From Macrostomum hystrix (taxonomy: Eukaryota > Platyhelminthes > Macrostomidae), in the NCBI GenBank assembly GCA_950097015.1, contig CATNEN010000012.1:1667501-1731500 (forward strand): DNA of 64,000 nucleotides. Reading direction: 5' to 3'. Within the stretch, counting starts at the first letter, position 1. Each line of letters begins with the position of its first letter. Shown here in pieces: positions 11,896-22,859 of the stretch. Below the pieces are notes generated by a model that saw only the letters and a list, made by a program, of their open reading frames with translations, searched no databases and was not told where the DNA came from. The translations under genes were made by a program, and so were the position numbers.

Positions 11896-12178
11896 TGTGA
11901 AGTCGTGGGTCTATTGAAGAACAGAAGCAAACGCGTTGAGCAGATTGCAGGACAGTCACACGCGCAAACTCTAGCCGTTCACCTTAGATGCATATATATT
12001 GTGCCCGACCGGCATGATTCGGCAATTACACGAGATAGCAATAGGGTGGAGGATGGGTGGTTGTGTACGACTTATCGAAGTAAATAACAGCGGCGGGGGT
12101 GGCGCGCGCGCACTTAAATAGACTCACCTAACAACGACAGTGACTGCACTAACAATTTTCAATTGTCATAGCCCGACA
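11896..12178 (+). mobile_element. Solo LTR-like insertion with 5-bp target duplication
   Basis: A 283 bp single-copy block begins TGTGAAGTCG and ends CCCGACA, that is TG...CA termini with a short TGT/ACA inverted repeat. It is flanked on both sides by 'actag' (11891-11895 and 12179-12183). Removing the block and one 'actag' restores an uninterrupted array unit. This is the signature of a solo LTR left by recombination of an LTR retrotransposon. No internal coding region is present and the superfamily cannot be assigned. Confidence 0.75.
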
Positions 12179-12245
12179 ACTAGGTACTCAGTACACTAGG
12201 TACTCAGTACATTAGGTATTCAGCACATTAGGTACTTAGTACTTA

Positions 12246-13439
12246 GATCATAATTTTCCGGGATGCTGTTCTACCCGGGATTGAGGATCCCGGGAATAGT
12301 CCCGACTTTCTCTATGAAAATTGGACATAAATCACATTAAGAAATTCGTTGTACAAACGTATACAACATAACGGCAGTCGTTATTTTCGTAATGAATCTA
12401 AGATTTAATCTGTCTAAGATTTAATCTCACACAGATTCCACCAACACCAAAGTTGTACTAGGGGTTACTTCAATCCTAGCTGACACCAAAGTTGTTACAG
12501 GCCTCTCTTCTACCTTCTATGCGGTAGCGTGAATCAAACTTCCAGTCCTAGGCGTTCCGATGGATCGGAGGGTCCTAATTCCCCGCCTAAATATCCCTAA
12601 TTACCCCTAAATACCCACAATTCTGTGTAATTAATCTAGGTATTTCGTCTGAGCAATCAGTCTCCATAATTAGTCTTAGTAATTCGACTCTGTAATTGAT
12701 CTCTGTCATTATTCTGACTTCTGAGTAGGGGTGTTCGGGATGGAAATTTTTTCGGGGTTCTGGATCGGGGAAAACCCCTTTCGGGACCATCTTTCCATCT
12801 TTCCATAAGACCATCATTCGGGGATCCCGGACCTCATCCCAAGCATTTTTTCGGGAACCCCGAACACTGAAATAGCAAAAGTACTCTAAACGTAAATACG
12901 AGTATTTATGGGTGACGGAGGGTAAAAAGTTGTTTCTGGAAGGACAGACAAAGTGGCCTCGCTCGTATTTAAGAGATAAAAGCACAATTCGCAATTCAAA
13001 GAACCAGGTCGAAGTCACCAAGATAAATAACTAACAACAAACTGAGCCAATTTTTCATGCATTGATTTTTATGACCTTGCTTAATTAATTTTACTCATTA
13101 GAATATAAGTATATAACTTGTTAATAAATCAAATTTTCAATTTGCGCGATGCCTGCCACTGCCAGTAAGCGACAATATTTTTTTTCTCTACATATTTGTT
13201 TATTTTTTATTAGTGTTTTAGATGGCACAGAATCTTTGTATAATTCCCAAGAAAATTCCCGGGATTGGGTGAAATTTGGCGGGATCCCGGGATTGGGATT
13301 TCCCGGGATTGATAGGGGGTCGGGAAATTGCAATCCCTACTCTGGAGGGACATTGGTGCGAGAGGCAGTTAAATGCTCTGCCAGTCACCCCGCATCAAAT
13401 TGGAGCTAGAAGTACTTTAAATCAGATCTGACAACAGGC
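12246..13439. other. Degenerate element-rich intergenic region
   Basis: No gene recognised. 12445-12500 resembles 725-800 (shared 'caccaaagttgtac' motif and flanks), suggesting a second copy of the same retroelement. 12730-12873 is bounded by inverted 'gtgttcggg' sequences and rich in 'cgggg'/'ccccg', like a short non-autonomous DNA transposon. 13240-13345 and 12255-12310 are rich in 'cccggga' palindromes. A 144-codon minus-strand open frame across 12587-13021 is explained by these elements and has no domain. Confidence 0.45.
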
Positions 13440-14937
13440 TTAAAGATGAAAGAATCCAGTACTGTGCCGAAGTGCCGCCTTCCAAACTCGCCGATGCAGA
13501 CTGGGCAATGGCGCACCATCTGGGCTGGCCAGCACGATGGAGCTGGACACCGGCGGCCCGGCGTGTCTCGGATGCAGCCAGTCCGAGTCCCAGCCGCTGA
13601 GCCAGTGCATCCGCCGGGCCCCGAGTGCCCCACCGAGCACTCCGGTCACGAAGATGTCTTCCAGGCGAAGGTGATTCCTCCAGGCGGCGCACTTTAATAA
13701 CCGCGGAGGGAGGTCGCCCGACATAAGGTAGGCAAGGCCCTTGCAGTGCAGCGGAAACTTCGCCTCTGGCCACTCCGCCTCGCTCACGTACCACTGATAG
13801 CTGGAAAGCGAGATTCGATCCTCATTGGCTGCTGTTCTGCAGTAGAATGTGTTGTTCAATCCTGCCATGCGCTCAGTTACCAAGACGACCAGTTGGAACA
13901 CATTCACAAATACAAAGTCGTCAACCTTCAGCAGGTACTGGGCACCGGAACAGTGCTGATGAGCCCAGCGCAGGCCATAAAGTGCTTTGCAGGTTGACGC
14001 GCGCGGTTGGCCATCCGGTGAGCAAGGCACCTGTACGAGGTCGGCCGTCTCTTCGCTTTCAGCCTGCAACTCGGCCTGCTGCGTGTCTGTCACTGTGGCC
14101 CCAATAACAAACGCGACAACGAGGCGATGCCCGTTGATGTTGTTCAAGGAGGCCCACGTGCTGCGAATCAGATCGCGCCGCTTCCGCTGGCCGAACTCGC
14201 TGTGCACCAGAACCAGTAGGAGCGGCCTGCCGCTGCACAGGCGGCTCTCGCTGAGAACGAAGTCGCCGGGAGTGTGATCAATCTGCTTGCCCGAGGCCGG
14301 ACTGAAGCCGGGCGACCAACAGCGCTCTCGAATGCTCAGTTGCCACTTAGAGCTAGTTAAGTTGTTGAAGGATTCATTTCCAGCAGGTTCATGCTCTGGG
14401 ACACTGGCTATGGTCGCCGGTTGTGTTGTCCGGGCCGCTTGACGCAATCGAGTCTGCAAATGGAGTCGTTTTACCTTTTTAGGAAGTAAGCCTCAATCAA
14501 TACGAGCACACAACGGTACTTTTATCCGATTGCTAGCCTCGTCAGTCCATACAATACCATCCCAACAACCACAATCCTGGCAGTTCAACTGTATCATAAG
14601 ACTTTTTCTCAAATCACTTTTCCCTTTTTAACATGAGCTTTGAATTAACCTACAGCTTACAACTACGAGCGTAGATGTCAACAGACCAACATTTTGCTTG
14701 AGACATCCAAGTGAGTTTTTGTTTTCCTTATACCCTGGTAATCTTCCGATGTGCTGAATGATGCTGCGGCTGCGGCGGACGTGGCGTCGACATCAGCAGC
14801 TGCGGAATCATCGATTGCTGATTGTCAATGACATCCGCTGGCTTGATGTCGCCCTGCTGCGATACCACTAACAGCAGGCATGTGACACTGCAGCTCAGAG
14901 CAATGAGAGTCCATAGCCAGCGACTAATCTGCCGCAT
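13440..14937 (-). CDS. Beta-1,3-galactosyltransferase-like (GT31), two exons
   Basis: Golgi type II membrane glycosyltransferase of family 31, expected to add Gal or GlcNAc in beta-1,3 linkage. Exons (minus strand) 14734-14937 and 13440-14453, phase-0 junction AGG|GTATAA...TTTGCAG|ACT, giving 405 aa. Exon 1 encodes a short basic N-terminus and a signal anchor at about residues 7-26. Family motifs: KRRDLIRSTW at 159-168, FVIG near 183-186, WYVSEAEWP from 289 followed by FPLHCKGLAYLMSG, and LEDIFVTG at 332-339. The usual DDD metal motif is KVDDFVFVN at 244-252, so the third Asp is replaced by Phe, and the usual DxYxNLT motif is not recognisable. It is therefore a divergent and possibly inactive member, or one with altered donor handling. 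Acceptor specificity cannot be told. Confidence 0.85.
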
Positions 14938-15440
14938 ACCTGCGTCACTGGAATGCTTTCACTGGGATTGCAGAAAAATCTTGACGATTTTATCTTCCTT
15001 CCTGATGATGGACGCTGTGTAAGTTCACATCTATACTGGCTGCAATGATACAGAGAAGTGAGAGATGTGCAGTTGGAAAATATGCAGAACTCCCTTCTGG
15101 ATGTAGAAATAGAACGTGCTTTTATGGGTTAATAGCAGGCTAACTCGATTGAGCAAACACACATTTGTACAGGGCAGCAGTATTTACATACGTCTTTCTG
15201 CTGAGTAATTGTTTTCGTCACTGCAGGTGTACATTTTTGTGCAGTTCTGTTGTAGAGGTGAGGAAAGTCTTGCTAAATTGTGAGCGCGTGCTCAAATAGC
15301 GTATTGTTATTGAGTTTCCCAGTAAGCGGAAAATGATAGGTGTTTTTATCTAATTAGTAAAATGTTTTAAAGCAACAATGCCACGTAAGAAAAAAAGAAA
15401 AATGACCAGGAAATAGAGAAACCAATGATTTCGGCATCAC
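14938..15440. other. Upstream region of the galactosyltransferase-like gene
   Basis: Ordinary-complexity sequence, presumably the promoter and 5' UTR of the minus-strand gene. No element or RNA gene recognised. Confidence 0.4.
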
Positions 15441-15449
15441 ACGACACAA

Positions 15450-16060
15450 GCTTCCCGACACCCATCTACAGACCTGACACCCATCTACCACCCTGACACC
15501 CATCTACAGACCTGACACCCATCTACCACCCTGACACCCATCTACCTACCTGACAATCATATGCCTACCTGACACCCTTCTACCTACCTGACAATCATAT
15601 GCCTACCTGACACCCATCTACCTACCTGACACCATCTACCTACTTGACACCTAGCTACCAACCTGATATCCATCTACCAACCTGACACCCATTTACCTAC
15701 CTGACAACCATCTACAGACCTGACACCTATCTATCTACCTAACACCCATCTACAGACCTTACAGACCTGACACCCATCTACCTACCTGACACCCATCTAC
15801 CGACCTGAGAACCATCTACCTACCTGACACCTATCTACCGACCTGACACCATCTACCTACCTGACACCCATCTTACCAACCTGACACCCATCTACCGACC
15901 TGAAAATCATATACCTACCTGACACCCATCTACCGACCTGAGAACCATCTACCTACCTGACACCTATCTACAGACCTGACACCCATCACCTACCTGACAC
16001 CTATCTACCTCCCTGACAATCAAATACCTGTCTGATAATCATTTACCTACCCGATGGAGC
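15450..16060 (+). repeat. 20-bp degenerate minisatellite
   Basis: About 28-30 copies of 'ctacctacctgacacccatc' (20 bp) with substitutions and small indels. This array is more diverged than most others in the window, so it is probably older or not being homogenised. Confidence 0.95.
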
Positions 16061-16173
16061 ACGGAACCTCATGAGTCCATGACTCTGTAATAAGCACATC
16101 ACTCGGTATTCTACAACAACTTCGTAGCTCGTACGTCCCTTCTTATTCTGACTCCTGCGGCGTTCCTTCGGGT

Positions 16174-16960
16174 CTATGAGAATTTCCCGCACGAGATTTT
16201 CCCCGCAGCGAGTTTTTCCCGCAGCGAGTTTTTCCCGTCGAGTTTTTCCCGCAGCGAGTTTTTCCCGCAGCGAGTTTTTCCCGTCGAGTTTTTCCCGCAG
16301 CGAGTTTTTCCCGCAGCGAGTTTTTCCCGTCGAGTTTTTCCCGCAGCGAGTTTTTCCCGTCGAGTTTTTCCCGCAGCGAGTTTTTCCCGCAGCGAGTTTT
16401 TCCCGTCGAGTTTTTCCCGCAGCGAGTTTTTCCCGTCGAGTTTTTTCCGCACGAGATTTTCCCGCAGCGAGTTTTTATCGCAGACTTTTTCCCGCAGAAA
16501 GATTTTCCCGCAAGAAATTTCTCGTGATTGCCTGTTTACCTTCCTACCTGTCCGTCCGTCTGTCTGTCTGTCTGTCTGCCTGCCTGCCTGGCTACCTGTG
16601 TCGACAGACAGACAGGTAGGAAGGTAAACAGGCAATCACGGGAAATTTCTTGCGGGAAAATCTTTCTGCCGGAAAAGTCTGTGCGGGTAAAATTCGTGCG
16701 GGAAAATCTCAGCAGTAAAAGCTCGGCAGGAAAATCTCGGCGGGAAAATTTCCTTCGGGAAACTCTCGCTGTGGTAAAAAACTCGCTGCGGGAGAATCTC
16801 GTGCGGGAAAAACTCGTGCGGGAAAACTCGACGGGAAAAACTCGACGGGAAAAACTCGCTGCGGGAAAAACTCGCTGCGGGAGAATCTCGTGCGAGAAAA
16901 ACTCGTGCGGGGAAAGCTCGGCGGGAAAAATTCCTGTGGGAAATTCTCGTGCTCCCGTTA
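16174..16960. mobile_element. Foldback-like palindrome with tandem-repeat arms
   Basis: The left arm (about 16174-16570) is a tandem array of 'cccgcagcgagttttt' units (16 bp, with shorter variants). The right arm (about 16600-16960) is the reverse complement, with units of the form 'aaactcgctgcggga'. The arms meet at a short 'ctgtctgtctgcctgcctg' centre, whose flanks 'cctgtttaccttcctacctg' and 'caggtaggaaggtaaacagg' are exact complements. Long inverted repeats built from short tandem repeats are the hallmark of Foldback-type elements. No transposase or clear target duplication is seen, so the class is inferred from structure only. Confidence 0.7.
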
Positions 16961-18723
16961 CTTCACTGCTTGATTAACTCTCGATTCCACGGGCGTATAG
17001 ACTGCCACTGATAAACGGGAAGGCAGGGGCTGTGGTTCTGTTATCTTATCTCCCTCCATCCTCTAACTATGACAGTCTAATAAACTGATATTTATTGTCG
17101 GACAAGAGGATGGGCAGTCAAAGCAATTAATTTGTAGTAAAGTATAAAACATCATAGGATGGCTTATATTAACTTTTAATCGCACCATATAAAACATCGG
17201 CTCTTTATGTGTGTCAACAATGCGTTTGCGACTCCTTTTCCACAATCCACACTCGTCTCCACTCCTCAACCTCAACAAACTTCACACCTCGCGGTCTGTG
17301 TTCAGGAGATGTTTAGAGTTGCGAGCGGCCCGAGGCTGGTGCTGTCTATTTTTCCTTCCGCTTCTGATCCAGTTCTGTTAGTTATAAGTCGATGCTCTGT
17401 TTACTGTTGTTATTCTGGGCATCCTTGCCCAGAATAAAGACTCAATCCCTGAACTAAAGTGCATTAAGTTAAGTCAGCCTGAACCCAAATATAATGTACA
17501 GACTACACTACCGAGTGCAGATTAAAATAAAAATATAAATATTTCTTCAAAATTAAAAACTTATTACTGAAGCATTTAGAGCGGGAGAGAATTCTATCAT
17601 AACAACAACTAAGCACAACTAAGCTTACCACGCAGTGGCCTGGAAAGGGGCGAGAAGTCAGAGGGCGCGCTTCTGGGCCATTATAAAAAGTCACAACCCT
17701 CTGCTTTGTCAAGGGCTGGTACGTATAGTACGTACCTAAGGTCATTTAAATACACAAAATAATTATCCTGCAGGCTGCTCTTGCAGTTTATATATTTGAA
17801 TTGATTTGTAATTTTGTACCTTTAATCATTGTTTTTTTGTTGGACTTGATTGAAAGTGTCAGGGTGCAGAGTCAACAGGCGTTTAGATCTAGATGCTTCA
17901 CCCTTTAATTTGTTAATTTGCACATCCCAAAAATCTGAGCTATAGAAAACGTTTGGTGCATATTTACTAATTGGATTCTATTGTAAACTGGACTGCATAA
18001 TGTTCGCACGTGTTATTTCACTCCTAATATTACAGCTAGTGTCTAAAACTTTTCACTCCTAATATTACAGCTAGTGTCTAAAACTTGATTGGCTGTGGGG
18101 CAGAGGGAAAGGCAGAAATAAACCTGCGAAGATCTACCCATTCCTTACCCTCAACTTACATCAACCCCGTTAAAGGGTTTAGAGGGTAAGAGGTTGAATT
18201 TTAGCGAGCTCGCAAGTTAATAGGAGTAATGGGGTGGGGGGCCTGTCTGGTGGGGGTGTGTGAATTGGGGTGGGTTCAGACTAAGGAAAGCCTAAATGAT
18301 TTGATAAATAGTGGCTCGATGGGCCCCAAGACCCCCCTTAGACTGGCTGCGCTTCAAATTAAGCCTTAAGTTAAGGAGCCCTAGGCTTTTTTATACACGA
18401 AAGAAAGCCACCACACTAAAGATTCAAGACCATAGCCTAATATTGTTTGTAAAGACCACAGGCCTGCCTTCACCGAGCCAGTTTCTGAGAACTTAATATA
18501 CCCCAGCCTAATCTCTGTTCTTGATTTGACATCTATCATTTTCTGTGTCGACATTTTCGAGATTTTGCAGGTAAGCCAATATATAATTTTTTAGTTTATA
18601 GTTGCTTTTTATTTGAACTTGTCTAAATGACAGTTGTTGATAAAAGTCTTCTGCTGGGAGTTTTTCAAAACTAATCAAATAAACTGGCCTGTATTTCTTT
18701 ACCTTGCCCTGTGAGACAGTCAG
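16961..18723. other. Intergenic region upstream of boule
   Basis: No gene recognised. A 35-bp direct tandem duplication ('tttcactcctaatattacag' and following) lies at about 18014-18085. A small palindrome surrounds 'cccttgcccagaataaagac'-type sequence near 17410-17440. The interval presumably contains the boule promoter. The sequence just before its ATG ends 'gtgagacagtcag', which could act as a trans- or cis-splice acceptor. Confidence 0.4.
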
Positions 18724-21440
18724 ATGGCTTCTACCGCTACTCAAGTGCAATTCGACCAGGCTGCTAAGGATGACTTGCATCAGCAGCAGCAGCAGTCTTC
18801 ACCACTGCCGCCGCCGCATCCGAAGGTGACTGCAAACAATGAAAATGACTCTGAGACTGGTGGGCCGGCCGCTGCCGATCAGCCCGCTCGCTTCGCCAAC
18901 GGACCCAGTGGTGGGACGGTGATTCACAATCGAGTCTTTGTAGGCGGCATCCCGCCAAACACAGTCGAGGCCGAGCTAACCGAATTCTTCTCAGCGTTTG
19001 GCGAGGTGCGCGACGCTAAAATCATAGCTGACAAGAACGGCGTGTCTAAAGGCTACGGCTTTGTCACTTTTGAGTCTGCTCAGGTGGCCGAGACCATCAT
19101 TAGAGGCGAATCTCGCGACGGCCTGATGTTCCGGCAGAAGAGGCTCAACATTGGGCCAGCCATCAAGAAGCATGTGAGTCTTTTCTGCTTCCTACCTGGG
19201 CTGCACGGCTGGAAATCTTACCAATCCAAAAATTAGCCCACCGGATCCCCATGTCCCCATGTCAAAGGCAGCTAGAATCCCCATGTCAAAGGCAGCTAGA
19301 ATCCCCATGTCCCAATGTCAAAGGCAGCTAGAATCCCTATGTCCCAATGTCAGAGGCAGCTAGAATCTCCATGTCCCAATGTCAAAGGCAGCTAGAATCC
19401 CCATGTCCCAATGTCAGAGGCAGCTAGAATCCCCATGTCAAAGGCAGCTAGAATCCCTATGTCCCAATGTCAGAGGCAGCTAGAATCCCCATGTCAAAGG
19501 CAGCTAGAATCCCTATGTCCCAATGTCAGAGGCAGCTAGAATCCCCATGTCAAAGGCAGCTAGAATCCCTATGTCCCAATGTCAGAGGCAGCTAGAATCC
19601 CCATGTCAAAGGCAGCTAGAATCCCCATGTCAAAGGCAGCTAGAATCCCCATGTCAAAGGCAGCTAGAATCCCCATGTCAAAGGCAGCTAGAATCCCCAT
19701 GTCAAAGGCAGCTAGAATCCCCATCTCAAAGGCAGCTAGAATCCCCATCTCGAAGGCAGCTAAACTCACCATGTCAAAGACAGCTAGAATCCCCATGTCA
19801 AAGGCAGCTAGAATCCCATCTCAAAGGCAGTTTGAATCCCCATCTCAAAGGCAGCTAGAATCCCCATCTCAAAGGCAGCTAGAATCCCCATGTCAAAGGC
19901 AGCTAGGTAACTCCCGACGCTTATCTTGATTCCCTTCTGAAAAATGTGAAATCCTGACAATTAAAAGCAAGCTAAAATCCCAATTCGCAATGGTATAGTC
20001 CCACCTATTGCAGTCCGCGTACCCGAGGCCCGAGTCTAGCAGCAATGGCGTCTTCTTCACAGCCGGCTCCGTGCCGTACACTTATCAGAACGGCATGGCG
20101 GTGTTCCACATTCCCGGCAGCCTGTACCAGCACTACCAGCAGCAGCAGTCGCAGCCACAGCAGCTGGCTGCCATCGCAGGTGCCGGAGGTGAACTGCAGT
20201 ACTCGCCCGGCTATGGCCAGCCCTACACAATGACTACTGCAGCTGCTGCCGCCGCTGCTGCCGCCTCTGCTGCCGCCGCCGCTTCCACGCCGACTGGGGT
20301 GTCCGCCGCAGCTGCCGCCGCCGCCCAGCTGATGTGCCTGCCGGCGCCCTTCGCCGCCGCAGTGTGGCCAACATCCATTACTCACCAATCGCCCAGTCCA
20401 GCTCAAGTGAGTCTACCTTTGTCTATGAGTCTCTATCTCTGAGTACCTGTGAGCCCATCTCGTGCTTATCCTTACCCTACTGTTGCTAGTAGCCAGTTGG
20501 AATTGTTTGTGTATTGGAATTCAGCGAATTGTAGCCATTATCCAGATTCTCAACCCATTTAAATTTGTTTTCGCAGAGCAACACGCCGTCCAATGCGGCA
20601 TACTATACGGCTGCCGCCTTTGGCAGCGGCAGCGGCAACCTCGGAGGGGGCCTGCCCTGCTACAGCAGTCCGCTGGCAGCCGCCGTCAACTGCAACAGCA
20701 GCAACAACAGGACCCCGGTTGTGGCCTACCCGGACTGTCCCGGGGCTTTCATGAGCGCCACCAGCGACTACGGCACTGATCCCAGCTACACGGACCAGTC
20801 CTACGCCAATGAGGTGAGCTACCTCAAATCCAAGTCACACCCACCCCATTCACAATCTCTGTAGTCCCAGTTCCTCCTACTACATTCCCGATCTCTGTAG
20901 TCCCAGTTCTTCACACCCCATTCCCGATCTCTATAATCCCAGTTCTTCACACCCCATTCACAATCTCTATAATCCCATTTTTTCACACCCCAATCCTGAT
21001 CTCTATAATCCCAGTTCTTCACACCCCATTCCCGAACTCTATATAGGGATCGGGAATATGGTCCCCATCCCACTATTTCTAATCGTGCAACGATCTAATA
21101 GTTTTTTTCACCCTCCCAGTCTGCTGAGTACGAATGTGTACCAGTGTACAACCAGCAGCAGCAGCAGCAGTACCACCTGCAGCAGCAGCAGCATATGGCC
21201 TACTCTCCAGCCCCCGGCTATTGCTATGGCAGCCCACCAGTGCTGTGCCAGATGCGAGCCTTTCCTGTCCTGCTGAATCCTCACCAGCAGTACCAGCAGC
21301 AGCAGCAGCACCAGCAGCTCGTTACACCACCTCCGCCAGCCCCTATAGCTCGCATTGTGGCCTTGGACTCCTCGGCTGCAGCCGCCGTTTCCGTTGACGA
21401 CTCTGTAGCTGCCCAAGCCGCTGCTACGCCAGCCTTGTGA
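18724..21440 (+). CDS. boule: Boule/DAZ-family RNA-binding protein (four exons)
   Basis: Germline translational regulator of the DAZ family that binds 3' UTRs and is needed for meiosis or gamete differentiation in many animals. Exons 18724-19173, 20014-20406, 20577-20813, 21120-21440, all phase 0 with GT-AG sites, give 466 aa. The N-terminus is Gln/Pro-rich. One RRM spans about 69-146 with RNP2 VFVGGI (71-76) and RNP1 KGYGFVTF (109-116), and ends in the DAZ-family signature LNIGPAIKK. Exon 2 contains VPYTYQNGMAVFHIP, which matches the segment following the RRM in Boule. The rest is low-complexity Gln, Ala and Tyr, typical of the assembly-prone tail. It is longer than mammalian BOLL. The chosen ATG is the first in frame in exon 1; an upstream exon cannot be excluded. 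Introns 1 and 3 are minisatellites. Confidence 0.93.
19240..19912 (+). repeat. 24/34-bp minisatellite in boule intron 1
   Basis: Unit 'aaggcagctagaatcccc' plus 'atgtca' (24 bp), alternating in the 5' part with a ~34 bp variant that adds 'tatgtcccaatgtcaga'. The 3' half is nearly pure 24-bp units. Overlapping open frames with period-8 peptides are artefacts. Confidence 0.96.
20835..21050 (+). repeat. ~36-bp minisatellite in boule intron 3
   Basis: About six copies of a 35-36 bp unit containing 'ttcccgatctctataatccc' and 'agttcttcacacccca'. Each unit carries 'tcccag|tt', similar to the authentic acceptor 'ccctcccag|tc' at 21119. Confidence 0.93.
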
Positions 21441-22115
21441 ATGCCGGCCTCGAAGCCCTCGATGGCCGAGGTCGGCCGCACAGTTTAAGAGGCCCGGGTC
21501 TTCCAGCTTGTGGCGCTAACTCTCATATTATTTATTTACACTAATTTCGGTACCCTTCTTTGTGTACCTATGCAACTTTAATAGCAAAAATATTTTCGCA
21601 TATTTATATCTATACCTACACAAACTGTTCGGTCGCCAAACCCGCTTTGCGCCCCAAAATATTCATTGCCGTCTCCCCTGTACCACACTCACCACCGCTG
21701 GCCTGTCGTCTAGATATCCATCGACCTCGTATCTCGACTGGCGCTAAAAGTGTTCCATTTTTCTGCTCATTTTTTAGCACGGGGCAGCGGCCGTGCTTGT
21801 CGTTTTATCGCTTTGTGCGTACTGAATATGAAAAAACAGGTCGGCAGAACTTTGCTGCCCGCTGTTTCATAGAAAATCTGATTTGCATTCGTGTTGGAAA
21901 AGTAGAGTGTTAGTTAACGTCAAAACTCTCTTCTAGATATTGTTTCGGAACCTTGTCGTTTGTTAAGTCTCTTTTTTCGTGTCTGTTTTTAAAGTTCCCA
22001 GTGAAACTCAACCATCCCTTAGCTTGATTTCCTAGGATCCTAGGCCTCCAACTCGCTTCCTTCACCAATTCTCATCGTGTGCTCATATATATCTACTAAC
22101 AAAATTCGCGCCTCC

Positions 22116-22121
22116 AATAAA
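22116..22121 (+). promoter_or_regulatory. Candidate boule polyadenylation signal
   Basis: AATAAA about 680 bp after the boule stop codon; a second AATAAA lies at 22243-22248. No cleavage site can be assigned from sequence alone. Confidence 0.4.
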
Positions 22122-22388
22122 AAGCTATTTTATTTGTTTAACCTTTTTATTAGCTTACTTACTAAACTGTATTAATTAGTTCGATTCGTTGATTTGTGTC
22201 AATTAGTGAAGTAAATGCGTTGCATGCTGCTATTGCCAAAATAATAAACTGGAACTTGTAGGCGCCTCCGAATCATGATTTCTCATCAAACTCCGCTTTA
22301 ATGGCCTGTAGCAGAAGGCTCATAACTGTGTTTTATTGTCCTTCATTTTTAGTCTGCTTTTCGCAATTTTAGTCTCCTTTAAATAGAG

Positions 22389-22800
22389 AACTCAGAATAA
22401 ACATTTAAATTTTCTTAGAATTTTGCCAATGCATTTCGACCACAATCGGTCATCTTCAGGGCGGACACATCAATTAAACTCACAGAACCAAGTTATATAT
22501 ATTTTTTAAGAAATGAAAACTGTACATTGCAAAGTGCGAATCAATTTCGGTCCAGTCCGGTTAACAAGAGAAAGAAAACAACAACCAAATAAAGTACAAC
22601 GACGCTTCTAACATAGCTAAAACATAGCTTGAGTTGGCGGCTTGCACCCCCCATGGCTAACTGACTGTTCAAATATGGTTTCTGAGCCTTAATGTACATT
22701 TTTTTTCTCCTTTTTTCTCTTGTTTACCCTGAAGATGACCGATTGTGGTCGAAATGCATTGGCAAAATTCTAAGAAAATTTAAATGTTCATTCTGAGTTT
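22389..22800. mobile_element. Inverted-repeat element with Penelope/hammerhead-like motif
   Basis: Two ~72 bp arms (about 22389-22460 and 22727-22800) are near-perfect reverse complements, separated by about 265 bp. Each arm contains 'cctgaagatgaccgattgtg' followed by 'gtcgaaatgcattggc'. The CTGAAGA...GGTCGAAA arrangement with a GACC/GGTC stem resembles the minimal hammerhead-like motif described in terminal repeats of Penelope-like retroelements, which can carry inverted pseudo-LTRs. One extra base between CTGAAGA and the stem means it is not a textbook ribozyme. Identification is by motif only. Confidence 0.55.
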
Positions 22801-22859
22801 TCACTATTTAATTGTTGTCAAGCGAGCTACTCTACCTGAATTATTCTCCTTTACTTAAA

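Larger units (their letters stand above)
10150..12245 (+). repeat. 15-17 bp minisatellite, interrupted twice
   Basis: Mixed units 'cacattaggtaactcag', 'cacattaggtattcag' and 'tacactaggtactcag' (16-17 bp). The 'cacatta' subtype dominates to about 11200 and the 'tacacta' subtype afterwards. Tandem sequence covers 10150-10263, 10856-11895 and 12179-12245. It is split by a 592 bp SINE-like insertion and a 283 bp solo-LTR-like insertion, both with clean target-site duplications drawn from the repeat unit. Confidence 0.95.

Noticed and set aside
12735-12873. Confident call of a DNA-transposon MITE.
   Set aside because: Inverted 'gtgttcggg' ends are visible, but the outermost bases differ and no target duplication is present, so it is mentioned only in the region note.
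12587-13021. 144-codon minus-strand open frame.
   Set aside because: It runs through a short inverted-repeat element and has no domain or splice support.
20005-20406. Minus-strand Gly/Ser-rich frame opposite boule exon 2.
   Set aside because: It is the antisense shadow of the Ala-rich boule coding sequence.
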